From the NCBI RefSeq assembly GCF_014207985.1, contig NZ_JACHMI010000001.1, positions 4,509,001-4,573,000 of the forward strand: a stretch of 64,000 nucleotides of DNA, written 5' to 3'. The notes under the pieces were generated by a model. The model saw nothing but the letters and a program-made list of their open reading frames with translations. It had not been told where the DNA came from and made no database searches. This document shows positions 39,082-46,364 of the stretch, piece after piece; positions within the stretch are counted from its first letter, which is position 1; every line of letters starts with the position of its first letter. This stretch comes from Nonomuraea rubra. Lineage in GTDB: Bacteria; Actinomycetota; Actinomycetes; Streptosporangiales; Streptosporangiaceae. A program made the position numbers and the translations under genes.

Positions 39082-40287
39082 TTACCAGGTGACGGGCAGC
39101 TCGTTCATGCCGTACACGGTGGAGTCGTCCTTGAACGAGAGCTCCTCGGCGGGCACCGCCAGCCGCAGCCCGGGCAGGCGCCGCAACAGCGTGGTGAAGA
39201 CGATCTCCAGCTCCACCCGGGCCAGGCTCTGCCCCAGGCACTGGTGCGGGCCGAAGCCGAAGGCGAGGTGGCTGCGGGCGTCACGGTCGATGTCGAACCG
39301 CTCGGGGTCCTCGAACGCCTCGGGGTCGCGGTCGCCGGCGTTGGCCAGCATGAGCACGCCGGACCCGGCGGGGATCACGGTGCCGCTGAGCTCGACGTCC
39401 TCCAGCGCCACCCGCGCCATCGCCAGCTCGGCGATGGTGAAGTACCGCAGCAGCTCCTCCACCGCGCCGGCGGTCTTGCCGGGGTCGGCGCGCAGCGCCT
39501 CGAGCGACTCGGGGTGCTGAAGGAGCATGTACGTGCCCAGCGAGATCATGTTCGCCGTGGTCTCGTGCCCGGCGATCAGCAGCAGGAACGCCAGGCTGAG
39601 CAGCGCCAGATGGTCGGCCTCGCCGTTCTCGCGCTGCTTGAGGATCTGGCGCCCGAGCAGGTCGTCGGTGGGCTCCTGCTCCTTGGCCGTGATCAGCTTG
39701 TCGAGGTAGACGACCAGCTCCAGGACGGCGTGCTGCCGCTCCTGCTCGGTGGCCGCGCGGTTGAGCAGCTGCGCCGAGTGGACCTGGAAGAAGTCGTGGT
39801 CGGAGTACGGCACGCCGAGCAGCTCGCAGATCACCAGAGACGGCACCGGCAGCGCCAGCGCCGTCACCAGGTCGGCGGGGCGCGGGCCGTCGAGCATGGC
39901 GTCGAGGTGGTCGTCCACGATCTGCTGGATGCGCGGCCGCAGCGCGGCCATGCGGCGGACGGTGAACTCGCCGATCACCATGCGGCGGGCCTGGGTGTGC
40001 TCGGGCGGGTCCATCTCCAGCAGCATCTTCGGCAGCGGTGAGGCGGCCATCTGCCCGTCGGCGCTGCTCAGGCGGGGCGCGTTGGGGTGGCGGCGGTCGG
40101 CGCTGAACCGCGGGTCGCTCAGGATCGTGCGGATGTCCTCGTAGCGCGTGGCCACCCAGGCTTCGCGCCCCGTGGCCAGCGCGACCTTGGCGACGGGCTG
40201 CTCGCGCAGGAACCGCAGGTGCTGCTCCGGCGGGCCGAACGGGCAAGTGCGGGCGGTCTGGAGCGTCGCGGTGGAGTCGGTGGTCAA
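39082..40287 (-). CDS. Cytochrome P450 (soluble bacterial type)
   Basis: A 401-residue P450. The I-helix motif is LLIAGHETTANMI, the K-helix ExxR is in EELLRYF, and the haem loop FGFGPHQCLGQSLARVELE carries the thiolate Cys350. MDPPEHTQARRMVIGEFTVR is the typical C-helix region. TTG at 40287 is chosen since GGGAGA lies a few bases upstream; a GTG at 40320 is an in-frame alternative. It is soluble and needs a separate ferredoxin and reductase, which are not nearby. It is divergent from a TetR regulator, which likely controls it in response to the P450's substrate. No natural-product genes adjoin, so a xenobiotic or catabolic role is plausible. Confidence 0.94.
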   Translation of the reverse strand: MTTDSTATLQTARTCPFGPPEQHLRFLREQPVAKVALATGREAWVATRYEDIRTILSDPRFSADRRHPNAPRLSSADGQMAASPLPKMLLEMDPPEHTQARRMVIGEFTVRRMAALRPRIQQIVDDHLDAMLDGPRPADLVTALALPVPSLVICELLGVPYSDHDFFQVHSAQLLNRAATEQERQHAVLELVVYLDKLITAKEQEPTDDLLGRQILKQRENGEADHLALLSLAFLLLIAGHETTANMISLGTYMLLQHPESLEALRADPGKTAGAVEELLRYFTIAELAMARVALEDVELSGTVIPAGSGVLMLANAGDRDPEAFEDPERFDIDRDARSHLAFGFGPHQCLGQSLARVELEIVFTTLLRRLPGLRLAVPAEELSFKDDSTVYGMNELPVTW

Positions 40288-40327
40288 GGCTCTCCCATCA
40301 CCATGGTGTCCTGCAAACACAACTTCC

Positions 40328-40363
40328 CTACACCTGTAGCCTAACCTTCAATTGTCCGGGACA
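40328..40363. promoter_or_regulatory. Two palindromes between the P450 and TetR genes
   Basis: CTACACCTGTAG (40328-40339, five-base arms) and TGTCCGGGACA (40353-40363, perfect five-base arms around one base) lie in the 90-base divergent gap. The second ends 14 bases before the TetR start and suits a repressor that controls both genes. Confidence 0.5.
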
Positions 40364-40377
40364 CTACACTGACGTGC

Positions 40378-40974
40378 GTGACGACCACCAGAGACCGCGA
40401 GGAGCAGGCCGATCCGAGGGTGCGTCGCACCAAGGCGGCTCTGCGGGCCACCCTGATCGAGCTCGTCCAGCACCGGGATCTGTCGAGGATCAGCGTGGCC
40501 GACGTCGCCGAGCGGGCCGGGATCAGCCGTTCCACGTTCTACGACCACTACCGCGACGTGCACGAGCTGGCCGCTGCCGCCTGCACGGCCATGATCGACG
40601 AGCTCATCGACGCCATCCCCGGCCGTGCCGCGCCGGGCCCGGCCGGGGTGCCGTCCGACACGCTGCTGACCTTCTTCGCGCACCTCGCCGAGCACGCCGG
40701 CCTCTACCGCAGCGTGCTGGGCCCGCAGGGCAGCGCCCGCGTCATGGACCACCTGCGCCACCGCGCCACCGTGACCGTGTACGCCAACCGCACCGGCGCC
40801 GGCCTGCTCGACCGCGCCGCGGACATCCCGCACGACGTCCCGGCCGCCTTCACGGCGGGCGCCCTGCTCAGCGTCGCCACCGACTGGCTCCGGCGCGGCT
40901 GCCCCTGCCCGCCCGCCGAGATGGCCGCCCTGACCCGCCCGCTGCTCGTGGCCCTCTACCGCGAGGACACCTGA
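40378..40974 (+). CDS. TetR-family transcriptional regulator
   Basis: A 198-residue repressor. The DNA-binding domain is clear: TKAALRATLIELVQHRDLSR, ISVADVAERAGISRSTFYDH and YRDVHELAAAACTAMIDELI. The C-terminal ligand domain is variable and includes LLTFFAHLAEHAGLYRSVLG. The GTG at 40378 starts the protein 90 bases from the divergent P450. It probably represses the P450 and itself through the palindromes in the gap. A strong hairpin follows the stop. Confidence 0.92.
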   Translation: MTTTRDREEQADPRVRRTKAALRATLIELVQHRDLSRISVADVAERAGISRSTFYDHYRDVHELAAAACTAMIDELIDAIPGRAAPGPAGVPSDTLLTFFAHLAEHAGLYRSVLGPQGSARVMDHLRHRATVTVYANRTGAGLLDRAADIPHDVPAAFTAGALLSVATDWLRRGCPCPPAEMAALTRPLLVALYREDT

Positions 40975-40999
40975 CAGCCGCGCGGGAGTGGCCTGATCA

Positions 41000-41029
41000 C
41001 GTGCCGGCCCCCGCGGCGTGGCCGGCACG
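41000..41029. terminator. Bidirectional hairpin terminator
   Basis: CGTGCCGGC (41000-41008) pairs with GCCGGCACG (41021-41029) around a 12-base loop, between the convergent ends of the TetR gene and the small unknown gene at 41032. It marks the boundary of the protease/sigma operon. Confidence 0.75.
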
Positions 41030-41031
41030 AC

Positions 41032-41505
41032 CTACAGCGTGAACCAGCTCGTCGACACGTCCAGCCCCGTGTGGGTGTGGCAGTGGAGGCGGAACGGCCC
41101 GTCCGGCTTGCCGCGGATGACGAACACGCCCAGGTCGTCGATCTCCAGCGGCCCCCCGTTGCCGGCCCCGCCCTGCACGTGGATCTCCCCCGCCTGCGGC
41201 GGCACCACCTGGCCGAGCAGGGCGCCCTCGGTGATCTCCAGCTCGATGGTGAGCTGCGTGGCGGCGAACGTGAGCGCCCGCAGCACGGCGGAGTCCGCGC
41301 GCAGGGCCGCCGCCTCCTCCTCGCGATGCATGGCCGAGTCGTAGGTCAGCTCGGCGAGCTCGGCCAGCTCCATGTCGAGGTCGATCTCCCGCCAGGCGAA
41401 CGCCGACTTCCCCGCCTCGACGAAATCGCGCGGGACGGCTTCCGCGGCCTCGATGGCCGCGCGGAGCCGGGCGAGCAGCTCGTGGTCGTCCCACGCCTCA
41501 GACAT
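41032..41505 (-). CDS. Unknown small protein of the protease/sigma operon
   Basis: A 157-residue cytoplasmic protein I do not recognise. The first half is charged and helical (DHELLARLRAAIEAAEAVPR, LDMELAELAELTYDSAMHRE). The second half is beta-rich: FAATQLTIELEITEGALLGQ, then IDDLGVFVIRGKPDGPFRLH and a final CHTHTGLDVSTSWFTL with a Cys and several His. No signal or membrane segment is seen. The ATG at 41505 is used; a GTG at 41514 would add three residues. The start overlaps the sigma gene end. Being last in the operon with a subtilase and a sigma factor, it could be a regulator of the sigma factor, an effector or a protease substrate. Confidence 0.8.
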   Translation of the reverse strand: MSEAWDDHELLARLRAAIEAAEAVPRDFVEAGKSAFAWREIDLDMELAELAELTYDSAMHREEEAAALRADSAVLRALTFAATQLTIELEITEGALLGQVVPPQAGEIHVQGGAGNGGPLEIDDLGVFVIRGKPDGPFRLHCHTHTGLDVSTSWFTL

Positions 41506-42127
41506 GGCTATCACCTTCCCGCACCTCCATGTCCGCCCTCATCAGGGCGGACAGCGCCGCGTCTGCGCGCAGTCTCGCCAGGCAGCGCGATCGGGTGGGG
41601 CCGATGCTGCCCACGGCCATGCCGAGCCGGGCGGAGATCTCGGTGTAGGAGACCTCCAGCATGAGCAGCGACAGCAGCCGCTGGCAGCCGGGCGACAGCT
41701 CGGCGAAGGCCGCGCGCAGCACGGCGTTGCGCTCGGCCTCCTCCACCGCCCGCGTGATGTCGTCGCCCTGGTCGTCCGCGGTGGTGGCGGCGTCGAGCGG
41801 GTACTCCGCGGTGTCCAGCCTGCGCCTGGCCCTGCGGACGCGGACGCACTCGCGTTTCGTCGTCGTGGCCAGCCACGAGCCCAGCCGCTCCGGGGCTCTC
41901 AGGCGCGACAGGTGCTCCACCGCCCGCATCCACACGTGCTGGGCGACGTCGTCGATGTCCCGGCGGTCCAGGCCGTACGCCCTGCAGATCGACCAGAGCA
42001 TGGGAGCGTACCGCTCGACGAGCCGGTCCCACGCGCCCTGGTCACCCGCGCGGGCGCGGATGACCAGGGCGTCCACCGCGAAATCCTCCGGCATGGGCAG
42101 GTCCTTAGCAGACGCCTCCGCCGTCAC
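41498..42127 (-). CDS. ECF-type sigma factor between the protease and the small unknown gene
   Basis: A 209-residue sigma factor. Region 2: DALVIRARAGDQGAWDRLVE, RYAPMLWSICRAYGLDRRDI, VAQHVWMRAVEHL and RAPERLGSWLATTTKRECVR. Region 4: FAELSPGCQRLLSLLMLEVS, YTEISARLGMAVGSIGPTRS and RCLARLRAD. The GTG overlaps the upstream protease stop by 4 bases. The downstream gene overlaps this one by 8 bases (16 from its earlier GTG), so all three are translated as a unit. No classical anti-sigma with a membrane segment is present. Confidence 0.9.
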   Translation of the reverse strand: MTAEASAKDLPMPEDFAVDALVIRARAGDQGAWDRLVERYAPMLWSICRAYGLDRRDIDDVAQHVWMRAVEHLSRLRAPERLGSWLATTTKRECVRVRRARRRLDTAEYPLDAATTADDQGDDITRAVEEAERNAVLRAAFAELSPGCQRLLSLLMLEVSYTEISARLGMAVGSIGPTRSRCLARLRADAALSALMRADMEVREGDSHV

Positions 42128-43452
42128 TTCATGAACCGCACGATGTCGAGACCGGCGGGTGGGGCGGAGTCGTACGTTGTCGGGGCCCTATCAGGGTCCT
42201 CCCAGAAGAGCTTGTCCGCCAGCTCCCGGACCGGGACTCCCTGGCTGTAGGCCTTCTGGGCGATGGCGCCGCCGGCGTACGCGGCCGCGAACGAGGTGCC
42301 GCTCCACGTGGCGTGGCCGGGGGCCGGGAAGACGGCCGACCGGTCCGTCACCTTGACCACGCCCGCCACCACGTCGAGCTCGGCCATCCAGACCTGGCCG
42401 GGCAGGAAGAACCCGGGCAGGTTCACGCCGGGCGCCGTGCAGTCGGTCCAGGGCGCCTCCTCCAGCGTCGGGCAGAAGTACGCCGCCGCGTCGCCCGCCT
42501 CGTTCCTGGCGCCGACCGCGATCACCGTGGAGCTGGCGGCCGGCCAGATCGGCGTGTTCGGGGGCAGCTCGGAGAACTGGGTGCCCTCGGGCGCCGCGGC
42601 CTTGTCCTGGCCGTTGTTGCCGAGGGCGGCCACCTTGACGATGCCGCTCGTACGCTCGCAGGCGCGGGCCAGGATCAGCGGCTCCCGCCCGTCGGCCGTG
42701 GCGCCGCCCAGCGCGATGATCATCATGTCCAGGTCGTCGTCCAGCGCGCCGACCATCGTGGTGGCCAGCTCCCAGGAGCTCGTGGTCAGCTTCTTCGCGT
42801 CCAGCACGGGGTAGATGACGAACTCGGCGTCCGGCGCCTGCGCCGCCGCCACCGAGGCGACGAAGATCGCGTGCCCGCTGAAGGACACCTGCTGCTGCTC
42901 CTCGGTGAGCAGCGCGCCGGGGGACCCGAGCAGGTACCGCCCGGCCAGCTTCGGGTGCGGATGCAGCGGCGTGTCCAGAATGCCGATCCGGGGCCGCCGC
43001 CGGGTCGAGTCCGATCGCGCCGGCAGGCCGAACGCGGCGACGGGCCGGGGATCACCGACGCTGCCCCCGCTGTACGGCGAGCCCTCGATGTTCTCGTAGA
43101 CCCGGACCTTCGCCACCACCGGCTGGTACCCCTGGTGCGCGGCGGCCGAGGCCTCGCGGAGATGGAACAGCAGCAGGTCCAGGGGAGAGGGCGTCTCGCC
43201 CTCCATGTAGGTGCCCGCGGCCGCCGCCCTGACCCGCTCCACCAGCCCCGGACCGAGCGACCCGACGCCGGCGGCGATCCCGCCGAGCCTGTACCGGTGC
43301 AGGCCCAGCCGCGCGCTGGCGGCGAGGAACGTCATCGTGATCTGGAGCGCGTCGAGCCTCTGACGTACCTGTCGCAGGTCCTTCGGGTCGAGCACGATCT
43401 CGTCGCTGCGGAACGCCTCGATCCGGCGCCTGACCACGTTGTAGTCGGCCAT
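42124..43452 (-). CDS. Subtilisin-like (S8) serine protease without signal peptide
   Basis: A 442-residue protein. The S8 triad is readable: Asp160 in IGILDTPLHPH, His194 in SFSGHAIFVAS and Ser387 in WSGTSFAAAYAGG, with the oxyanion Asn in ALGNNGQD. Residues 1-150 are a non-catalytic N-terminal part rich in charged helices (YNVVRRRIEAFRSDEIVLD, VRQRLDALQITMTFLAA), which may be an inhibitory or adaptor region. No signal or anchor is seen, so it should act inside the cell, unusual for a subtilase. The ATG at 43452 follows AAGGGAG by 8 bases; an upstream in-frame start at 43527 has weaker support. It is the first gene of the operon with a sigma factor, divergent from a TPR-CHAT gene 106 bases away. 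Confidence 0.88.
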   Translation of the reverse strand: MADYNVVRRRIEAFRSDEIVLDPKDLRQVRQRLDALQITMTFLAASARLGLHRYRLGGIAAGVGSLGPGLVERVRAAAAGTYMEGETPSPLDLLLFHLREASAAAHQGYQPVVAKVRVYENIEGSPYSGGSVGDPRPVAAFGLPARSDSTRRRPRIGILDTPLHPHPKLAGRYLLGSPGALLTEEQQQVSFSGHAIFVASVAAAQAPDAEFVIYPVLDAKKLTTSSWELATTMVGALDDDLDMMIIALGGATADGREPLILARACERTSGIVKVAALGNNGQDKAAAPEGTQFSELPPNTPIWPAASSTVIAVGARNEAGDAAAYFCPTLEEAPWTDCTAPGVNLPGFFLPGQVWMAELDVVAGVVKVTDRSAVFPAPGHATWSGTSFAAAYAGGAIAQKAYSQGVPVRELADKLFWEDPDRAPTTYDSAPPAGLDIVRFMK

Positions 43453-43558
43453 CGCTGTCTCCCTTGGGGTGTGGTGATAGCGCGCGCCGGAAAACAGAGA
43501 GCAGTTGTCGCCCGCCTGATACATCACACGGGGCCGTTTTCACGGCACACTCCCGTGA

Positions 43559-46279
43559 GTGAGTCAGAGCCCTTCCGATCCGGGCGCGGAGCTGCTGCGG
43601 CTCGCCGAGTCCGACCCTGCCCGCCTGATGGTCGTGGCCGCCGGCGTGGCGCGGCGCGCGCGGGACGAAGGCGACCTCGCGCTCGCCTCGGTGGCGGCGC
43701 GTGCCCTGGGCATCGCGGCGTTCCACGTGACGGACCTGCACGTCGCCGCCCGGCACCTGCGCGAGTCCATCCGGCTCGCGCAGCGAGCCGGGTCACCGGA
43801 GCTGGCCGCCGAGGCGCGCCTGCGCCTGTCCTTCGTCTGGTGCGTACGCGGCCGCATGGACCAGGCGCTGGCCGAGGTGGACCGGGCGCTGCCCGATCTG
43901 CGCGGCGCCGGCAGGGCCAGGGCGGAGGCCCAGCGGGCCGTCATCCACAACCACCTGCGCAGGCCGGACGAGGCGCTGGCCGCCTACCGCCTCGCGGTTC
44001 CCGCCCTGATCCAGGCCGGGGACCACCTGTGGTTGCAGCGGGTGTTGTCGAACCGCGGGATCGTGCACGGGCTCCGCAACGAGTTCGCCGCGGCGGAGCA
44101 CGACCTGCACGAGGCGGAGCGGCTGTGCCGGCGTCTCGGCCTGGACCTGTCCCTGGCCATCGCCTGGCAGAACCTCGGCTGGATCAGCGCACTGCGCGGC
44201 GAGGTGCCGGCCGCGCTGCGCTACCTCGACCTGGCCGAGCGGCGTTTCCGCAGGCTCGACACGCACCAGCTCTGCTGGACGCTGGCCGACAGGACCGAGT
44301 TGCTGCTGTCGGCCGGGCTCGTCGCGGAGGCCAGGGAGGCGGCCGAGGAGACCCTGGCCGAGTTCGCGCGGCGCAAGCGCACGGTGGGCGTGCCCGAGGC
44401 CCGGCTGCTGCTCGCGCGCACGGCGTACCTGGAAGGCGACCACGAGCAGGCGGTGCGCGAGGCCCGCCGCGCGGCGCTCGGCTTCGGCCGGCAGCACCGG
44501 CCGGAGTGGGCGGTGGTGGCCAGGTTCGTGGCGCTGAGCTCGTCGGCGGCGGCGGGCACTCACCGGGTCAGCGTGGGGCGGGTGGAGCGGTGCGCGGCCG
44601 AGCTGGCCGCGGCCCGCCTGCTCTCCTCCGAGGTGGAGGCCCGCATGCTCGCCGCCAGGCTGGCGATGGAACGCGGCTGGAGCGAGCGCGCCCAGCGGCA
44701 GCTCGAACTGGCCGCGCGGCGGCGGCTGCGGGGCCCCGCCATCCAGCGCGTGGCCGCCTGGCACGCCGAGGCGCTGGTACGGCTGGCCCGGGGCAACCGG
44801 CGGGGCGCCAAGAGCGCGCTGCGGACCGCGTTGCGCGTGCACGACGAGCATCGCGCCACGCTGGGGGCGACCGATCTGCGGGCGCACGCGTCCGGGTTCC
44901 GGGTCGGGGCGGCCGAGCTGGGGCTGCGGATGGCGCTGGGCGACGGCCGGCCCGAGGAGGTGCTGGCCTGGGCGGAGCAGGGCCGGGCCAGGCACCTGCT
45001 GATGAAGCCGGCCCGGCCGCCGAACGATCCGCGGCTGGCCGGGGCGCTGGACCAGCTCCGGATCGTGGTCGCCGACCTCGGCCGGCGGCGCGCCGCCGGT
45101 GAGGACATCACCGTGCTGACGGAGCGGCAGGTCAGGCTGGAGCGGGAGATCCGCGACTACTGCCGCCACCACGCAGAAGGGGCCGCGCTCGCGGCGCCGG
45201 TGCCGCCCCGGGAGCTGGGGCGGGCGCTGGGGGAGCGGGCGCTCGTGGAGTTCGTGCACGTCGATGAGGTGATGTACGCGATCACGGTGGTGGACGGGCG
45301 GGTCCGGCTGCGGGAGCTGGGGCCGCTGGGGCCCATCCGCGCGCTCGTCGAACGCGTGCCGTTCGCGCTGCGCCGGATGGCCAGGCGGCAGTCGCTGCCG
45401 GGCAGCCAGGACGCCGCTGAGCTGCTGCTGCGGGGCACCGCGGAGCGGCTGGACGGGCTGCTGATGCGGCCGCTCGCCGCCGACGTGGGGGACCGGCCGC
45501 TGGTGCTGGTCCCCAGCGGCCCCGTCCAGGCCCTGCCGTGGTCGGTGCTGCCGTCGTGCGCGGGCCGCCCGCTGAGTCTGTCGCCCTCGGCGACCCTGTG
45601 GCACACCGGGAACCAGGCAGGCGCGACCTCGCGACCGGCCGGTGAGGCGCAGGGGCCGGTGCCGGCGGCGGCGAGCCCGGTACTGGCGGGGAGGCCGATG
45701 CCGGTGGCGGGGAGGCCGGTGCTGGCGGCGGCGGGGCCCGGGTTGCCCGGCGCACGTGCGGAGGCCGAGGGGGTGGCCTCCATCCATTCCGTGCCCGCCC
45801 TGGTCGACGAGGCCGCGGGCACGGAGGCGGTGCTGGCCGGGCTGGACGGCGCCCGGCTGGCGCACATCGCCGCGCACGGCCACGTGCACCCCACCAACCC
45901 CCTGTTCTCCTCCCTCCGCCTGGCCGACGGCCCGCTCACGGTCTACGACCTGGAACGCCTGCGCCACCCGCCGGAGATCGTGATCCTGGCGGCCTGCGAC
46001 AGCGGCCGCTTCGTCGTCCGCCCGGGGGACGAGCTGCTCGGTCTCAGCGCCACGTTCCTGGCCCTGGGCACCCGCACCATCGTGGCCCCCGTCCTGTCCA
46101 TCCTGGACGTCGAGAGCACCACCCTCATGATCGCCCTGCACAAGCTGCTGGCCGCCGGCCACTCCACGGCCGCCGCGCTCGCCCAGGCACAGCAGCAGGT
46201 GGCGGGCGAGGACCTGGCGGCGTACGCGGTGGCGGCCGGGTTCGTCTGCATGGGGGCGGACTCGACCGTGCCCGGCTGA
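43559..46279 (+). CDS. TPR-CHAT protease (caspase-like)
   Basis: A 906-residue cytoplasmic protein. Residues about 1-470 are helical repeats of the tetratricopeptide type (for example DLALASVAARALGIAAFHV, SLAIAWQNLGWISALRGEVP, ALRYLDLAERRFRRLDTHQL, AVREARRAALGFGRQHRPEW). Residues about 590-900 are a CHAT domain with the His of ARLAHIAAHGHVH (H773) and the Cys of VILAACDSGRFVV (C813), followed by GLSATFLALGTRTIVAPVLS. A short Ala/Gly/Pro insertion (near residues 700-730) repeats AGRPMPVAGRPV-type units. TPR-CHAT is the layout of Csx29 and of other bacterial caspase-like effectors. It is divergent from the S8 protease/sigma operon and shares its promoter region. Confidence 0.92.
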   Translation: MSQSPSDPGAELLRLAESDPARLMVVAAGVARRARDEGDLALASVAARALGIAAFHVTDLHVAARHLRESIRLAQRAGSPELAAEARLRLSFVWCVRGRMDQALAEVDRALPDLRGAGRARAEAQRAVIHNHLRRPDEALAAYRLAVPALIQAGDHLWLQRVLSNRGIVHGLRNEFAAAEHDLHEAERLCRRLGLDLSLAIAWQNLGWISALRGEVPAALRYLDLAERRFRRLDTHQLCWTLADRTELLLSAGLVAEAREAAEETLAEFARRKRTVGVPEARLLLARTAYLEGDHEQAVREARRAALGFGRQHRPEWAVVARFVALSSSAAAGTHRVSVGRVERCAAELAAARLLSSEVEARMLAARLAMERGWSERAQRQLELAARRRLRGPAIQRVAAWHAEALVRLARGNRRGAKSALRTALRVHDEHRATLGATDLRAHASGFRVGAAELGLRMALGDGRPEEVLAWAEQGRARHLLMKPARPPNDPRLAGALDQLRIVVADLGRRRAAGEDITVLTERQVRLEREIRDYCRHHAEGAALAAPVPPRELGRALGERALVEFVHVDEVMYAITVVDGRVRLRELGPLGPIRALVERVPFALRRMARRQSLPGSQDAAELLLRGTAERLDGLLMRPLAADVGDRPLVLVPSGPVQALPWSVLPSCAGRPLSLSPSATLWHTGNQAGATSRPAGEAQGPVPAAASPVLAGRPMPVAGRPVLAAAGPGLPGARAEAEGVASIHSVPALVDEAAGTEAVLAGLDGARLAHIAAHGHVHPTNPLFSSLRLADGPLTVYDLERLRHPPEIVILAACDSGRFVVRPGDELLGLSATFLALGTRTIVAPVLSILDVESTTLMIALHKLLAAGHSTAAALAQAQQQVAGEDLAAYAVAAGFVCMGADSTVPG

Positions 46280-46364
46280 CCGGCCGGTATCAACGGGACA
46301 CCCGCCTGCTCTGGTGCGGGTTAGGCGCGCTCGCGACTGCGATCCCAGAAGGAGCCGACCGCAC

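Noticed and set aside
39082..40974. P450 as part of a natural-product gene cluster
   Set aside because: No synthase, tailoring or export genes adjoin it; the neighbours are two sigma-factor modules.
41032..41505. Small protein as a bacterial gasdermin activated by the CHAT protease
   Set aside because: At 157 residues it is short for the family, has no membrane-inserting hydrophobic stretch and no obvious C-terminal cleavage peptide.
43559..46279. TPR-CHAT as part of a type III-E CRISPR system
   Set aside because: No CRISPR array, gRAMP or Cas1/2 gene is present in the window.
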